This document shows, in pieces, positions 8,820 to 16,869 of a DNA stretch of 64,000 bases. Location of the stretch: positions 372,001-436,000 of the forward strand of contig CAVPVQ010000024.1 in the NCBI GenBank assembly GCA_963709185.1, written 5' to 3'. How positions within the stretch are numbered: position 1 is the stretch's first letter; each line of letters starts with the position of its first letter. The notes under the pieces were generated by a model. It was not told the origin of the DNA. It did no database searches and saw only the letters and a program-made list of their open reading frames with translations. The position numbers and the translations under genes were made by a program. This DNA comes from Roseiarcus sp963709185. Lineage in GTDB: Bacteria; Pseudomonadota; Alphaproteobacteria; Rhizobiales; Beijerinckiaceae.

Positions 8820-9818
8820 ATGATGCGTAAAATCGACGTTCTCGGCCTCGGCAACTCGCTGGTCGACATCATCGCGCTGACCCAGGACGATTATCTCGTC
8901 GCCCAGAACATGCAGAAAGGCGCGATGACGCTGATCGACGAGCCGCGCGCCGAAAGCCTTTACGCGGCGCGCGAGGAGCCGACGATCATCTCGGGCGGCT
9001 CGGCCGCCAATACGATCGTCGGCGTGCGGTCGTTCGGGGTGCGCAGCGCCTATATCGGCAAGGTCAAGAACGACCCGCTCGGCCACGCCTTCACGCATGA
9101 CATCCGCTCCACCGGCGTCGATTTTGCGACCGCGCACGCCGGCGAAGGCCCGGCGACCGGACGCTGCTTCGTCTATGTCACGCCGGACGGCGAACGCACG
9201 ATGAACACCTATCTCGGCGCCAGCACGTTCCTGTCGCCGCCCGACGTCGACGAAGCGCTGGTGAGCGCCGCCGGCATCGTCTATCTCGAAGGCTATATGT
9301 GGGACCGCCCGGCGGCGAAAGCGGCGTTCCAGAAGGCGGCGCGCCTCGCCCATCAGGCGGGCGCCCGGGTCGCGCTGACCCTGTCCGATTCCTTTTGCGT
9401 CGATCGCTTCCGCTCCGAATTTCTCGATCTGATGCGCACCCGCCTGGTCGACACCGTCTTCGCCAACACCGAGGAGGTCCTCTCGCTCTATCGGACCGCC
9501 GATTTTACCGCGGCGCTGAGCGCGCTGCGCGCCGAAGGCGTCCTGGCGGTAGTGACACGCTCGGAAAAGGGCTCGATCGTCCTCGACGGGACCGCCACGC
9601 ATGAGGTGCCGGCCTTTCCGGTCGATCGGGTTATCGACACCACCGGCGCCGGCGATCTCTTCGCGTCGGGCTTCCTGGCCGGGATGGCGCGCGGCGCCGG
9701 TTATGTCGTCTGCGCGCGCCTCGGCGCATTGGCGGCGGCGGAAATCATCCAGCATCTGGGCGCCCGGCCGCAGGTCGAGCTGGCCGGGCTCGCGGCGCGG
9801 CATGGAATTGCGTTTTGA
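8820..9818 (+). CDS. PfkB family carbohydrate/adenosine kinase
   Basis: 332 residues. A ribokinase-fold small-molecule kinase. The N-terminus has the GLGNSLVDII motif and the GGSAANTIVGV substrate loop; the C-terminus has the catalytic DTTGAGDLFASGFLAG signature, whose second Asp is the base. Closest resemblance is to the adenosine-kinase-like group common in Hyphomicrobiales, so nucleoside phosphorylation is likely but not proven. Two adjacent ATGs (8820, 8823) are possible starts. It follows the Smr gene by 75 nt and probably has its own promoter. Confidence 0.88.
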   Translation: MMRKIDVLGLGNSLVDIIALTQDDYLVAQNMQKGAMTLIDEPRAESLYAAREEPTIISGGSAANTIVGVRSFGVRSAYIGKVKNDPLGHAFTHDIRSTGVDFATAHAGEGPATGRCFVYVTPDGERTMNTYLGASTFLSPPDVDEALVSAAGIVYLEGYMWDRPAAKAAFQKAARLAHQAGARVALTLSDSFCVDRFRSEFLDLMRTRLVDTVFANTEEVLSLYRTADFTAALSALRAEGVLAVVTRSEKGSIVLDGTATHEVPAFPVDRVIDTTGAGDLFASGFLAGMARGAGYVVCARLGALAAAEIIQHLGARPQVELAGLAARHGIAF

Positions 9819-9920
9819 CGGATGAGGACTGCCTGCTGGCGGCAGGCGTGATCGGCGCGCAGGCGTTCGTCGTCTGCGTCGCCGCGTGGACATTCCCGAA
9901 TCTTGGCGGCCCGGCGCGCC

Positions 9921-10976
9921 TCACCAGACGTTGGTCACGCTGAATCCGCTGGCGCGCAGCCGCTCGATCAGGCCTTCCTTGCCGATGAGGTGCAGCGCGC
10001 CGACCGCCGCGAACACCGGTCCGGCGTCGAGAAGCGGCGCGAGGCGCTCGGCCATGATCCGGTTGCGCGCAGCGAGCAGGTGGATTTCGAAGGCGTCTTC
10101 GGCCGCGGTCTCCGCGGGGGTAAGGATTCCGCTCGCGTCGACCACCGGCAAAATCTCGCCCGGCTGCTTACTCGCATAGAGGGCGAGGAGCGTCGCGTAG
10201 ACATCGTCGTCGAGATCGGGGCGACGCGCCGAACTGATCAGCACGGTGGCGGCGAGCGCCGGATCGATGGAAGCGAGAACATCGGTTTGTTCTTCGACCG
10301 TCTCCAGCCCGATCACCTTGACGCCGGCGGCGCTGGCGGTCTGGGCGAGAAAGTCATCGACGATCGGCAACCCGCTCTGCTGGCGGGCGACTTCGCAGGT
10401 CGGCGCGGCAGTCAAGGCGGCGAGGAACCACAGCTTGACGTGATGGGCGAAGGCGGCGCCGATCCCGCGGCCGGTGAGATATTTCTCGACCAGCGCGCGA
10501 TCCTCGGGGGCGCGAATCGCTGCGAGCGTATCCTCGTCCTTGTCCAGCGCCTTGACCATCATTGTCGCACCAAGCTCGGCGGCGGCGGCCTTGTCGAACG
10601 GGCCGCCGAGTTCGGTGGCGACGGTCTTGACGCCGAGGATATAGGCCCCCGCAGCGCGGGCCAGCGCGAGCGCGCGATCGTCGGTCGAATGAATCGAGCC
10701 GAACAGGTAGGACGCGGCGGCGCCCGGTTTTTCGATCCGCCACAGCAACCCTTGCGCATTGTCGAGTTGGCCGGCCCGCCGCGCCCGGGCGCCGGCCAAA
10801 GCGTCGGGGCGCTTGGCGACGTCGCCGGAAAGATCGCGCCCCTGGCAGGCCGGCGGCGGCCCGGCGGCGGGCGGAGCGTCGCCGGCCAGCGCCGGAGCGG
10901 CGAGGCAGGCCCAGACCAGCGCCGCCGCCGCATGGCGCGCGGCAGTGTGCAAAGCGCGCAACGTTTGGACCCTCAC
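9921..10976 (-). CDS. TraB/GumN family protein
   Basis: 351 residues from a GTG at 10976 that overlaps the coaA stop codon (GTGA). A Sec signal peptide ends at about residue 30 (WACLAAPALAGDAPP). The TraB/GumN fold shows LLWRIEKPGAAASYLFGSIHS near the start, the central ALDKDEDTL region, and the conserved C-terminal GPVFAAVGALHLIGKEGL with its GALH motif. The family is related to Tiki metalloproteases and some members are zinc-dependent peptidases. Secreted or periplasmic. Substrate unknown. Confidence 0.87.
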   Translation of the reverse strand: MRVQTLRALHTAARHAAAALVWACLAAPALAGDAPPAAGPPPACQGRDLSGDVAKRPDALAGARARRAGQLDNAQGLLWRIEKPGAAASYLFGSIHSTDDRALALARAAGAYILGVKTVATELGGPFDKAAAAELGATMMVKALDKDEDTLAAIRAPEDRALVEKYLTGRGIGAAFAHHVKLWFLAALTAAPTCEVARQQSGLPIVDDFLAQTASAAGVKVIGLETVEEQTDVLASIDPALAATVLISSARRPDLDDDVYATLLALYASKQPGEILPVVDASGILTPAETAAEDAFEIHLLAARNRIMAERLAPLLDAGPVFAAVGALHLIGKEGLIERLRASGFSVTNVW

Positions 10977-11941
10977 AATTTGCGCAGCGCCACTTCCTCG
11001 ATCCGATGGCTCGCGCCCTTGGTCAGAAGCAGGCTGGCGCGCGGGCGCGTCGGCAGGATGTTCTCGTGCAGATTGACCAGGTTGATTCGCGTCCAGATCG
11101 CGTGGGCGGTCGATCGCGCGGCCTCGTCGTCGAGGTCGGCGAATTTGTGAAAATAGCTGCGCGGATCGCGAAACGCCGTTTCGCGCAGCCGCATGAACCG
11201 CTCGACATACCATTTCTCGAGCAGCGCGTCGTCGGCGTGCAGGAACACCGAGAAGTCGAAGAAATCGGACACGAACGGAATCATCTTGTCTTCGCGCGAC
11301 AGCCGGTTGGGAAGCAGCACGTTGAGCCCTTCGACGATCAGGATGTCGGGTCGATCGACGGTGATCGTCTCGCCGGGCACGACGTCATAGACGAGATGCG
11401 AGTAGACCGGCGCGATCACATTGCGCCGACCCGCTTTGACGTCGGACAGGAAGCGGATCAGCCCGGTTCCATCATAGCTTTCGGGAAAGCCCTTGCGCTC
11501 CAGCAGGCCGTCGCGAACCAGCGCCGCGTTGGGGCGCAGGAAACCGTCGGTCGTCACCAGTTGCACCTTCGGCGTATTGGGCCAGCGGGTCAGCAGCGCC
11601 TGCAGCACGCGCGCCGTGGTCGATTTGCCGACCGCGACCGAGCCGGCGACGCCGATGATATAGGGCACCTTGCCGTCGTCGGCCCCCAAAAACCGTTGCG
11701 TCGCCTTGAACAACCCCTGGGTCGCCGCGACATACAGCGCCAGCAGCCGCGACAGCGGCAGGTAGATGGCGGCCACTTCCTCGAGCGAGATCGGATCGTG
11801 CAGCGATTGCAGCTTGCGCAGATCCTCGATGGTGAGGGTGAGCGGCGTATCGGCGCGCAGTTTCGCCCATTCGTCGCGGGTGAAGCGTCGAAACGGCGAG
11901 GCGATCGCCTCGGATTGTTGCGCCAGCGCCGGATCGTCCAT
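10973..11941 (-). CDS. coaA: Type I pantothenate kinase
   Basis: 322 residues, typical for CoaA. It phosphorylates pantothenate, the first step of coenzyme A synthesis. The P-loop is GVAGSVAVGKST (about 97-108), followed by LVTTDGFLRPNA and ESYDGTGLIRFL; the lid region has VEGLNVLLPNR. It lies downstream of hisE, as in many Hyphomicrobiales, and upstream of the TraB/GumN gene, whose start overlaps it. Confidence 0.95.
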   Translation of the reverse strand: MDDPALAQQSEAIASPFRRFTRDEWAKLRADTPLTLTIEDLRKLQSLHDPISLEEVAAIYLPLSRLLALYVAATQGLFKATQRFLGADDGKVPYIIGVAGSVAVGKSTTARVLQALLTRWPNTPKVQLVTTDGFLRPNAALVRDGLLERKGFPESYDGTGLIRFLSDVKAGRRNVIAPVYSHLVYDVVPGETITVDRPDILIVEGLNVLLPNRLSREDKMIPFVSDFFDFSVFLHADDALLEKWYVERFMRLRETAFRDPRSYFHKFADLDDEAARSTAHAIWTRINLVNLHENILPTRPRASLLLTKGASHRIEEVALRKL

Positions 11942-12021
11942 GCGGAACTCGAAACCTCGCTTCGCGGCGGTCGCCAGACGTCGCGCCGACTTTCAGAACT
12001 TGCGCCGGATCGCGGCCGCCG

Positions 12022-12339
12022 TCACGACGGGCGCGACGCCTTTTCCTCAAGGCCCGAGCGGCCGGTCCGCCGTTCGAGTTCCGCGAGGACATCGCCGAGC
12101 GGAACCTCGCGCGCCTTCAGCACGACGAGCAGATGATACAACACATCGGCCGCCTCGGCGCGAACCGCCTCGTCGTCCTGCCCGACGGCGGCGATGACCA
12201 GCTCCACCGCCTCCTCGCCGAATTTCCTGGCCGCCCCGCGCGGTCCCTTGTCCAGCAGCGCGCGGGTGTACGACTGCTCGCCGCTCGCCTGCGAACGGGC
12301 GGCGATGGTTTTGGCGAGATCGTCCAGAGAGAAATTCAC
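12022..12339 (-). CDS. hisE: Phosphoribosyl-ATP pyrophosphatase
   Basis: 105 residues from a GTG at 12339, which gives the normal HisE N-terminus (VNFSLDDLAKTIAARS). An all-alpha NTP pyrophosphatase that hydrolyses PR-ATP to PR-AMP in histidine synthesis. Diagnostic motifs: KFGEEAVELVIAAV (metal-binding Glu residues) and EAADVLYHLLVVL. The other his genes are not in the window and hisF is not directly upstream, so hisE here may be separated from the main his cluster. Confidence 0.93.
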   Translation of the reverse strand: MNFSLDDLAKTIAARSQASGEQSYTRALLDKGPRGAARKFGEEAVELVIAAVGQDDEAVRAEAADVLYHLLVVLKAREVPLGDVLAELERRTGRSGLEEKASRPS

Positions 12340-12687
12340 GCGAAGCGTCTCCGCCGGCCGACGCACGGCTAAGTTTCTATTGTGACGCCGAAAAACCCGG
12401 ATGTCGAGAAAGGGGCCGCCCGATCGCCGCCTGGCCCGGCGGAAGCTTGGCGCAATCGTCGCCGGCGCCCTCTCCGAGGCCACTGGCGGGTCGGCAATCG
12501 GTCCCTATATTTCAGGTTGTCGCTCGACCCAGGATTTGACGAGACGTTCCCGCGGTCCGAGAAAGAGCGCCGCCTTGACCCTGGTCGCCGCGGATGCAGT
12601 CCACGACGCTGCGGCATGGCGAAGAAGAGACATTGGTCGACGCCCGCCCGCCGCCCCGCGGCGGGGAACGACTGCCGGAGCTGCGCA
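12340..12687. other. Divergent intergenic region, hisE / cyclase
   Basis: This 348-nt gap must contain the promoters of hisE (leftward) and the cyclase gene (rightward). The rightward frame stays open through it, but the translation is Arg/Pro-rich and unlike any domain, so I treat it as non-coding. No convincing palindrome, terminator or RNA structure was seen. Confidence 0.5.
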
Positions 12688-14094
12688 ATGCGATCGTCCA
12701 GCGAAACCCAAGCCCTGTTCGCGCTGCTCAGACAATTGGGCTCGCCCGCGGCGGTGAGCGCCATTGAGAATTTGGTGCAGGAGGGGAGCGACGAAGCCCT
12801 CTGTCGTGTCAACGCGCTCGAATTTGCGACCAGACGCGGCTTCGACGAGGAGGAAGTGGTCGCGGCTTTCCTCCACGCCTCCCAGCTTGGCCTGTTCGAA
12901 TTGTCGTGGAACGTGCTCTGTCCCGGCTGCGGCGGCGTGCTCGACTCCGGCGCCACGCTGAAGACGGTGCGTCACGACGAGTATCTGTGCTCGCTGTGCG
13001 CCGCGGGCTTCGAGCCGACGCTTGACGAGATGGTGGATGTGACCTTCACGGTGAGCCCCAGCGTTCGCCGCATCGCGGCCCACGATCCCCATTCTCTGCC
13101 GATGTCCGACTACTACCGCCAGATTTTCTGGGGCTCGGGCGTCGATCTTCCCGAAGGGGAAGCGCTCGATCAAGCCCTCCAGGAGATCACGCTCGACTCG
13201 ATCGAACTGGCGCCCGGCGAGAAGGCCACCATCTCCCTGCAGGCGCCCGAGGCGTTTTTGATCGTCTTCGACCCGGTCGCCCATGTCGCGCAATTCGTCG
13301 AGGTCAAGGGCGAGCCGACGCGCGAGCGCCAAACCCTCTCCGTCGTGCTCAGCAAGGAGCATGCGCCGACCGCCAAAGTGACGATCCGACCCGGTCCGTT
13401 GCGCATTCTCTTCGAAAACCGCACCGATGTCCGCACATTGCCCGGCGTGTGGGTCGCCGGAGATCCGCTGCACGCGCTGATGGGCAAACGCCGTCCGTTC
13501 CTGACGGCCAAGCGGCTGCTCACCAACCAGACCTTCCGCGATCTCTACCGCACGGACACGATCGCCGTCGACCAGCGGCTGAAAATCACCAGCCTGACCT
13601 TCCTGTTCACCGATCTGAAGGGCTCCACCGAACTTTATGACCGGGTCGGCGACCTCGTCGCCTACGACCTGGTGAACGCGCATTTTCGCGCGCTGCAGGA
13701 GATCGTTTCGGCGGAGGCGGGCGCCGTGGTGAAGACCATCGGCGACGCGGTGATGGCGACCTTCCCGACGCCGGACCGCGCGGTGGCGGCGGCCTTGCGC
13801 ATGCGGGCGGCGATGCGCGACCTCGGCGGCGACCTCATCCTGAAAATCGGTATCCACGAAGGTCCATGTCTCGCGGTGATGCTCAACGAGCGGCAGGATT
13901 ATTTCGGGCAGACCGTCAACATCGCCGCTCGGGTGCAGGGCCTCGCCACCTCGCCGGCGATCTTCGCCACCGGCCGGGTGGTCGGCAACAGTCAATCGGC
14001 GCGGCTGCTCGAAAGCAGCGGAATCACACCGACGGCCCGGGACCAGATGCTGCGGGGCATCGCCGAGAAATTCGCGGTGTTCGAGATTCCCTGA
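12688..14094 (+). CDS. Adenylate/guanylate cyclase (class III) with N-terminal zinc-ribbon (DUF5939-type) domain
   Basis: 468 residues from the ATG at 12688. The N-terminal 300 residues match the DUF5939-like architecture. A helical part is followed by two CxxC pairs (VLCPGCGGVL, YLCSLCAAG, about 76-105) that would bind zinc, and then a beta-rich region with FENRTDVRTLPGVWV. The C-terminal catalytic domain (about 310-468) has LTFLFTDLKGSTELYDRVGD with the metal-binding Asp, VVKTIGDAVMATFPT, and GQTVNIAARVQ. cAMP is the likely product, though the substrate-defining residues were not verified. Soluble, no membrane helix. What the N-terminal domain senses is unknown. Confidence 0.87.
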   Translation: MRSSSETQALFALLRQLGSPAAVSAIENLVQEGSDEALCRVNALEFATRRGFDEEEVVAAFLHASQLGLFELSWNVLCPGCGGVLDSGATLKTVRHDEYLCSLCAAGFEPTLDEMVDVTFTVSPSVRRIAAHDPHSLPMSDYYRQIFWGSGVDLPEGEALDQALQEITLDSIELAPGEKATISLQAPEAFLIVFDPVAHVAQFVEVKGEPTRERQTLSVVLSKEHAPTAKVTIRPGPLRILFENRTDVRTLPGVWVAGDPLHALMGKRRPFLTAKRLLTNQTFRDLYRTDTIAVDQRLKITSLTFLFTDLKGSTELYDRVGDLVAYDLVNAHFRALQEIVSAEAGAVVKTIGDAVMATFPTPDRAVAAALRMRAAMRDLGGDLILKIGIHEGPCLAVMLNERQDYFGQTVNIAARVQGLATSPAIFATGRVVGNSQSARLLESSGITPTARDQMLRGIAEKFAVFEIP

Positions 14095-14169
14095 TCCGGG
14101 CGGCGCGGGGGACCCCTCGACTTGGCGCGCGGGTCGATTGCTGTGCCGTCGACGAGGGCCTCGCAAGGC

Positions 14170-14406
14170 TCACGGCGGGCTGCCGTTGGCGCAAGGATAG
14201 CGCGCCCCGCCTCTACCCGAGTAGACCGGGGCGCAACGTTGGGCGTTTGCGGAATTTGCGTCCGCGCCGGCGACCGCCGGCGGCGTCGGCGCAATGAACG
14301 GATAGGGATTCAATACGGTCGGAACGGCGCCGAACGGGGCGAGTTGCGCTTGCGCGCCGGAGGCGAACGATGTGACCGCCAGACTGATGACAATCAATTT
14401 GATCAC
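14170..14406 (-). CDS. Small secreted hypothetical protein
   Basis: 78 residues. A clear Sec signal peptide (MIKLIVISLAVTSFASGAQA) is followed by a short Pro/Ala/Asn-rich mature part with two cysteines (QRCAPVYSGRGGARYPCANG) that could form one disulfide. I do not recognise a family. The upstream sequence (minus strand) contains GAGGAG near the ATG, supporting translation. No operon partner. Confidence 0.6.
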   Translation of the reverse strand: MIKLIVISLAVTSFASGAQAQLAPFGAVPTVLNPYPFIAPTPPAVAGADANSANAQRCAPVYSGRGGARYPCANGSPP

Positions 14407-14901
14407 GGCCGCTCCTCAGCTCAATCCAACGATCAGAACGATATCGTTCAAACCCTTCACCGACAGAAAATCCCGCGAGAGATCCGAACGCCTCGGCGCG
14501 CATTGACGTGGCGACGCCGGCGCCTTTGCTGCGACGCCTCGCTCAATCCCCGATTTACTCGGCCGGCGCCTGTCCCGACGCGCGACAGGCCGGAGCAGCG
14601 GCCAAACGCAATTTCGTCCGTTTCGCGGAGCGGAGCGTGAAAGGAAACGAAATGTCAAGAACGCCAGAGCCACGGCCGCATCCCTCTTCGAACGTCTCTG
14701 ACCGATCAACGGCGCCGAAGAAGCCCGGGTCAACGCAAGCCGCAAGCGACCGCCCTCGCCGGAGCGAGTTGGAAAGATTAGGGCGCCGATGCTAGGATCA
14801 TAGCAAGTCTTTCTTAAGAGGGTTGGAATGGGGAGCGTCGATATCCGAGCGGCGACCGGTGCGCGCCCGGCGCTCACCTGCGCCCTCAAAGGCGTCCGGC
14901 G
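14407..14901. other. Intergenic region before the sugar kinase operon
   Basis: About 495 nt with no gene I can support. A frame at 14508-14795 (+) is open, but its product is low-complexity and there is no ribosome binding site. The last 100 nt presumably hold the promoter of the PfkB kinase/deoC operon; no clear operator was seen. Confidence 0.45.
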
Positions 14902-15861
14902 ATGAACGCGCCAAACACACCGCGGATCGCGGTGATCGGCAGCAACAACATCGACCTCGTGACCTATGTGACCCGCATGCCGGCGCGCGGCGAAACTCTC
15001 GAGGCGCCCAGCTTCGAAATGAATCACGGCGGCAAGGGCGCCAATCAGGCCGTCGCGGCCGCCAGGCTTGGCGCATCGGTGGTGATGCTGACCAAGGTCG
15101 GCGACGATATGTTCGCCGACCGGACGATCAGCAATCTCGCCGGTTGCGGCGTCGACGTCCGCCATGTTTCGCGCGTCGCGGGCCGCTCCAGCGGCGTCGC
15201 GACGATCATGGTCGAGCCGTCGGGCGAGAACGCGATCCTGATCGTCAAGGGCGCCAACGCCGACCTGTCGCCCGCCGATATCGAGCGCGCGGCGGCAGAC
15301 CTGAAATCCTGCGGCCTGATCCTGCTGCAACTCGAAATTCCGATCGACACGGTCTACGCCGCGATCGCGTTCGGCAAGAAGCATGGCGTCAAGACGCTGC
15401 TCAACCCGGCGCCGGCGCTCGCCGACCTCGATCCCGGGCGGATTCGCGACGCGGCTTTCCTTGTGCCGAACGAGACAGAGCTCGCCATCCTGTCCGGTCT
15501 GCCGGTGACCAGCGAGGCCGAGATCGAAACGGCGGCGCGCAGCCTGATCGCCAGGGGGATCGAGACGGTCATCGTCACGATGGGATCGCGCGGCGCCATG
15601 GCGCTGACCGCCGGTAAAGCCAGGCGCATCGCGCCGGTCCGCGTCACGCCGGTCGACACCACCGGCGCCGGCGACGCGTTCGTCGGCAGCTTCGCGCGCT
15701 ACTATGTCAGCGGCGAGGGCCTCGACGCCGCCCTGGACAAGGCGGCGCGCTACGCCGCCGATTCGATCACCCGGCGCGGCGCCCAGAAGTCCTACGCGAC
15801 CGAGGCGGAATTCGAAGTGTTTTGTCGGAACGCCGACGCCGCGCGCGCCGGCGACGCTTGA
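14902..15861 (+). CDS. rbsK: Ribokinase
   Basis: 319 residues. A PfkB-family kinase of the ribokinase branch that phosphorylates ribose or deoxyribose at O5. N-terminus IAVIGSNNIDLV, substrate loop NHGGKGANQAVAAARLG, monovalent-cation/ATP region VPNETELAILSG, and C-terminal DTTGAGDAFVGSFARY with the catalytic Asp. It is followed after 11 nt by deoC and then the aldehyde dehydrogenase. That context favours a role in (deoxy)ribose or nucleoside breakdown; deoxyribokinase activity is a real alternative. Confidence 0.88.
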   Translation: MNAPNTPRIAVIGSNNIDLVTYVTRMPARGETLEAPSFEMNHGGKGANQAVAAARLGASVVMLTKVGDDMFADRTISNLAGCGVDVRHVSRVAGRSSGVATIMVEPSGENAILIVKGANADLSPADIERAAADLKSCGLILLQLEIPIDTVYAAIAFGKKHGVKTLLNPAPALADLDPGRIRDAAFLVPNETELAILSGLPVTSEAEIETAARSLIARGIETVIVTMGSRGAMALTAGKARRIAPVRVTPVDTTGAGDAFVGSFARYYVSGEGLDAALDKAARYAADSITRRGAQKSYATEAEFEVFCRNADAARAGDA

Positions 15862-15872
15862 GGACCAACGCC

Positions 15873-16859
15873 ATGCACGATCAAAGCGCGAGCGCCCGCG
15901 CCGGCCACAATGTCGGGCGCAATCCCGGCGCGCCGCTGGACCCATCATGGTTCGAGGGCGTCGGGGTCAACCTGAGCGCGGTCGAGCGGCGCACGGCGAG
16001 CCTTGCGGCGCGCCGCTCGGTCAAGAAGGAATATCAGGCGGCCTGGCTGGTGAAGGCGCTCACCTGCATCGACCTGACGACGCTGGCGGGCGACGACACG
16101 CCCGACCGGGTGCGCCGTCTGTGCGCCAAGGCGCGCCGGCCGCTGAGCGATGAAATGATCGCGACGCTGGAGCTTGCCGACGATCCCCCGACGGTGGCCG
16201 CGGTGTGCGTCTATCCGACCATGGTCGCGCCGGCGGTCAAGGCGCTGGCCGGCTCAGGGATTCCCGTCGCGTCGGTGGCGACCGGCTTTCCCGCCGGGCT
16301 GACGCCGTTCCCGCAGCGGCTCGCCGAGATCGCCTACGCGGTCGGCGAAGGCGCCGGCGAAATCGACATCGTGATCACCCGCGCGCATGTGTTGAACCGC
16401 GACTGGGCGGCGCTCTACGATGAGGTCAAGGCGATGCGCGAGGCGTGCGGGCCCGCCCATCTGAAAGCCATTCTCGGCACGGGCGACCTCAAGACGCTGC
16501 GCAATGTCTATGCCGCGAGCATGGTGGCGATGCAGGCCGGCGCCGATTTCATCAAGACCTCCACCGGCAAGGAGGAGGTCAACGCCACCATGCCCGTCAG
16601 CCTGGTGATGCTGCGGGCGCTGCGCGACTATGGCGCGCTGACCGGCTGCGACATCGGCTTCAAGCCGGCCGGCGGCTTGCGAACCGCCAAGGACGCGTTG
16701 AACTGGCTGTTTCTGATCAAGGAGGAGCTCGGCGACCGCTGGCTGCGGCGCGATCTGTTCCGGATCGGCGCCAGCGCCTTGCTCAACGACATCGAGCGCC
16801 AGCTCGATCATTATGCGACCGGGCGCTATTCCGCCGGCTATCGCCACGCGATGGCGTGA
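15873..16859 (+). CDS. deoC: Deoxyribose-phosphate aldolase
   Basis: 328 residues, with an extended N-terminus of about 70 residues relative to short bacterial DERA, as seen in alphaproteobacteria. It splits 2-deoxyribose-5-phosphate into acetaldehyde and glyceraldehyde-3-phosphate. The Schiff-base lysine lies in ADFIKTSTGKEEVN, the proton-relay lysine in DIGFKPAGGLRT, and the family motif EIDIVITRAHVL is present. It sits between the sugar kinase and the aldehyde dehydrogenase, with only 10 nt to the latter. The neighbour can therefore remove the acetaldehyde it produces. Confidence 0.94.
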   Translation: MHDQSASARAGHNVGRNPGAPLDPSWFEGVGVNLSAVERRTASLAARRSVKKEYQAAWLVKALTCIDLTTLAGDDTPDRVRRLCAKARRPLSDEMIATLELADDPPTVAAVCVYPTMVAPAVKALAGSGIPVASVATGFPAGLTPFPQRLAEIAYAVGEGAGEIDIVITRAHVLNRDWAALYDEVKAMREACGPAHLKAILGTGDLKTLRNVYAASMVAMQAGADFIKTSTGKEEVNATMPVSLVMLRALRDYGALTGCDIGFKPAGGLRTAKDALNWLFLIKEELGDRWLRRDLFRIGASALLNDIERQLDHYATGRYSAGYRHAMA

Positions 16860-16869
16860 GGACGAATCG

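Noticed and set aside
8061..9893. A 610-codon open frame on the minus strand
   Set aside because: It is antisense to mltA, the Smr gene and the PfkB kinase, all well-conserved genes. Its translation is Arg/Asp/Gly-rich with no domain; long antisense frames are common in GC-rich DNA.
14508..14795. A 95-codon plus-strand frame before the sugar kinase gene
   Set aside because: No ribosome site, low-complexity translation, no family; it overlaps likely promoter sequence.
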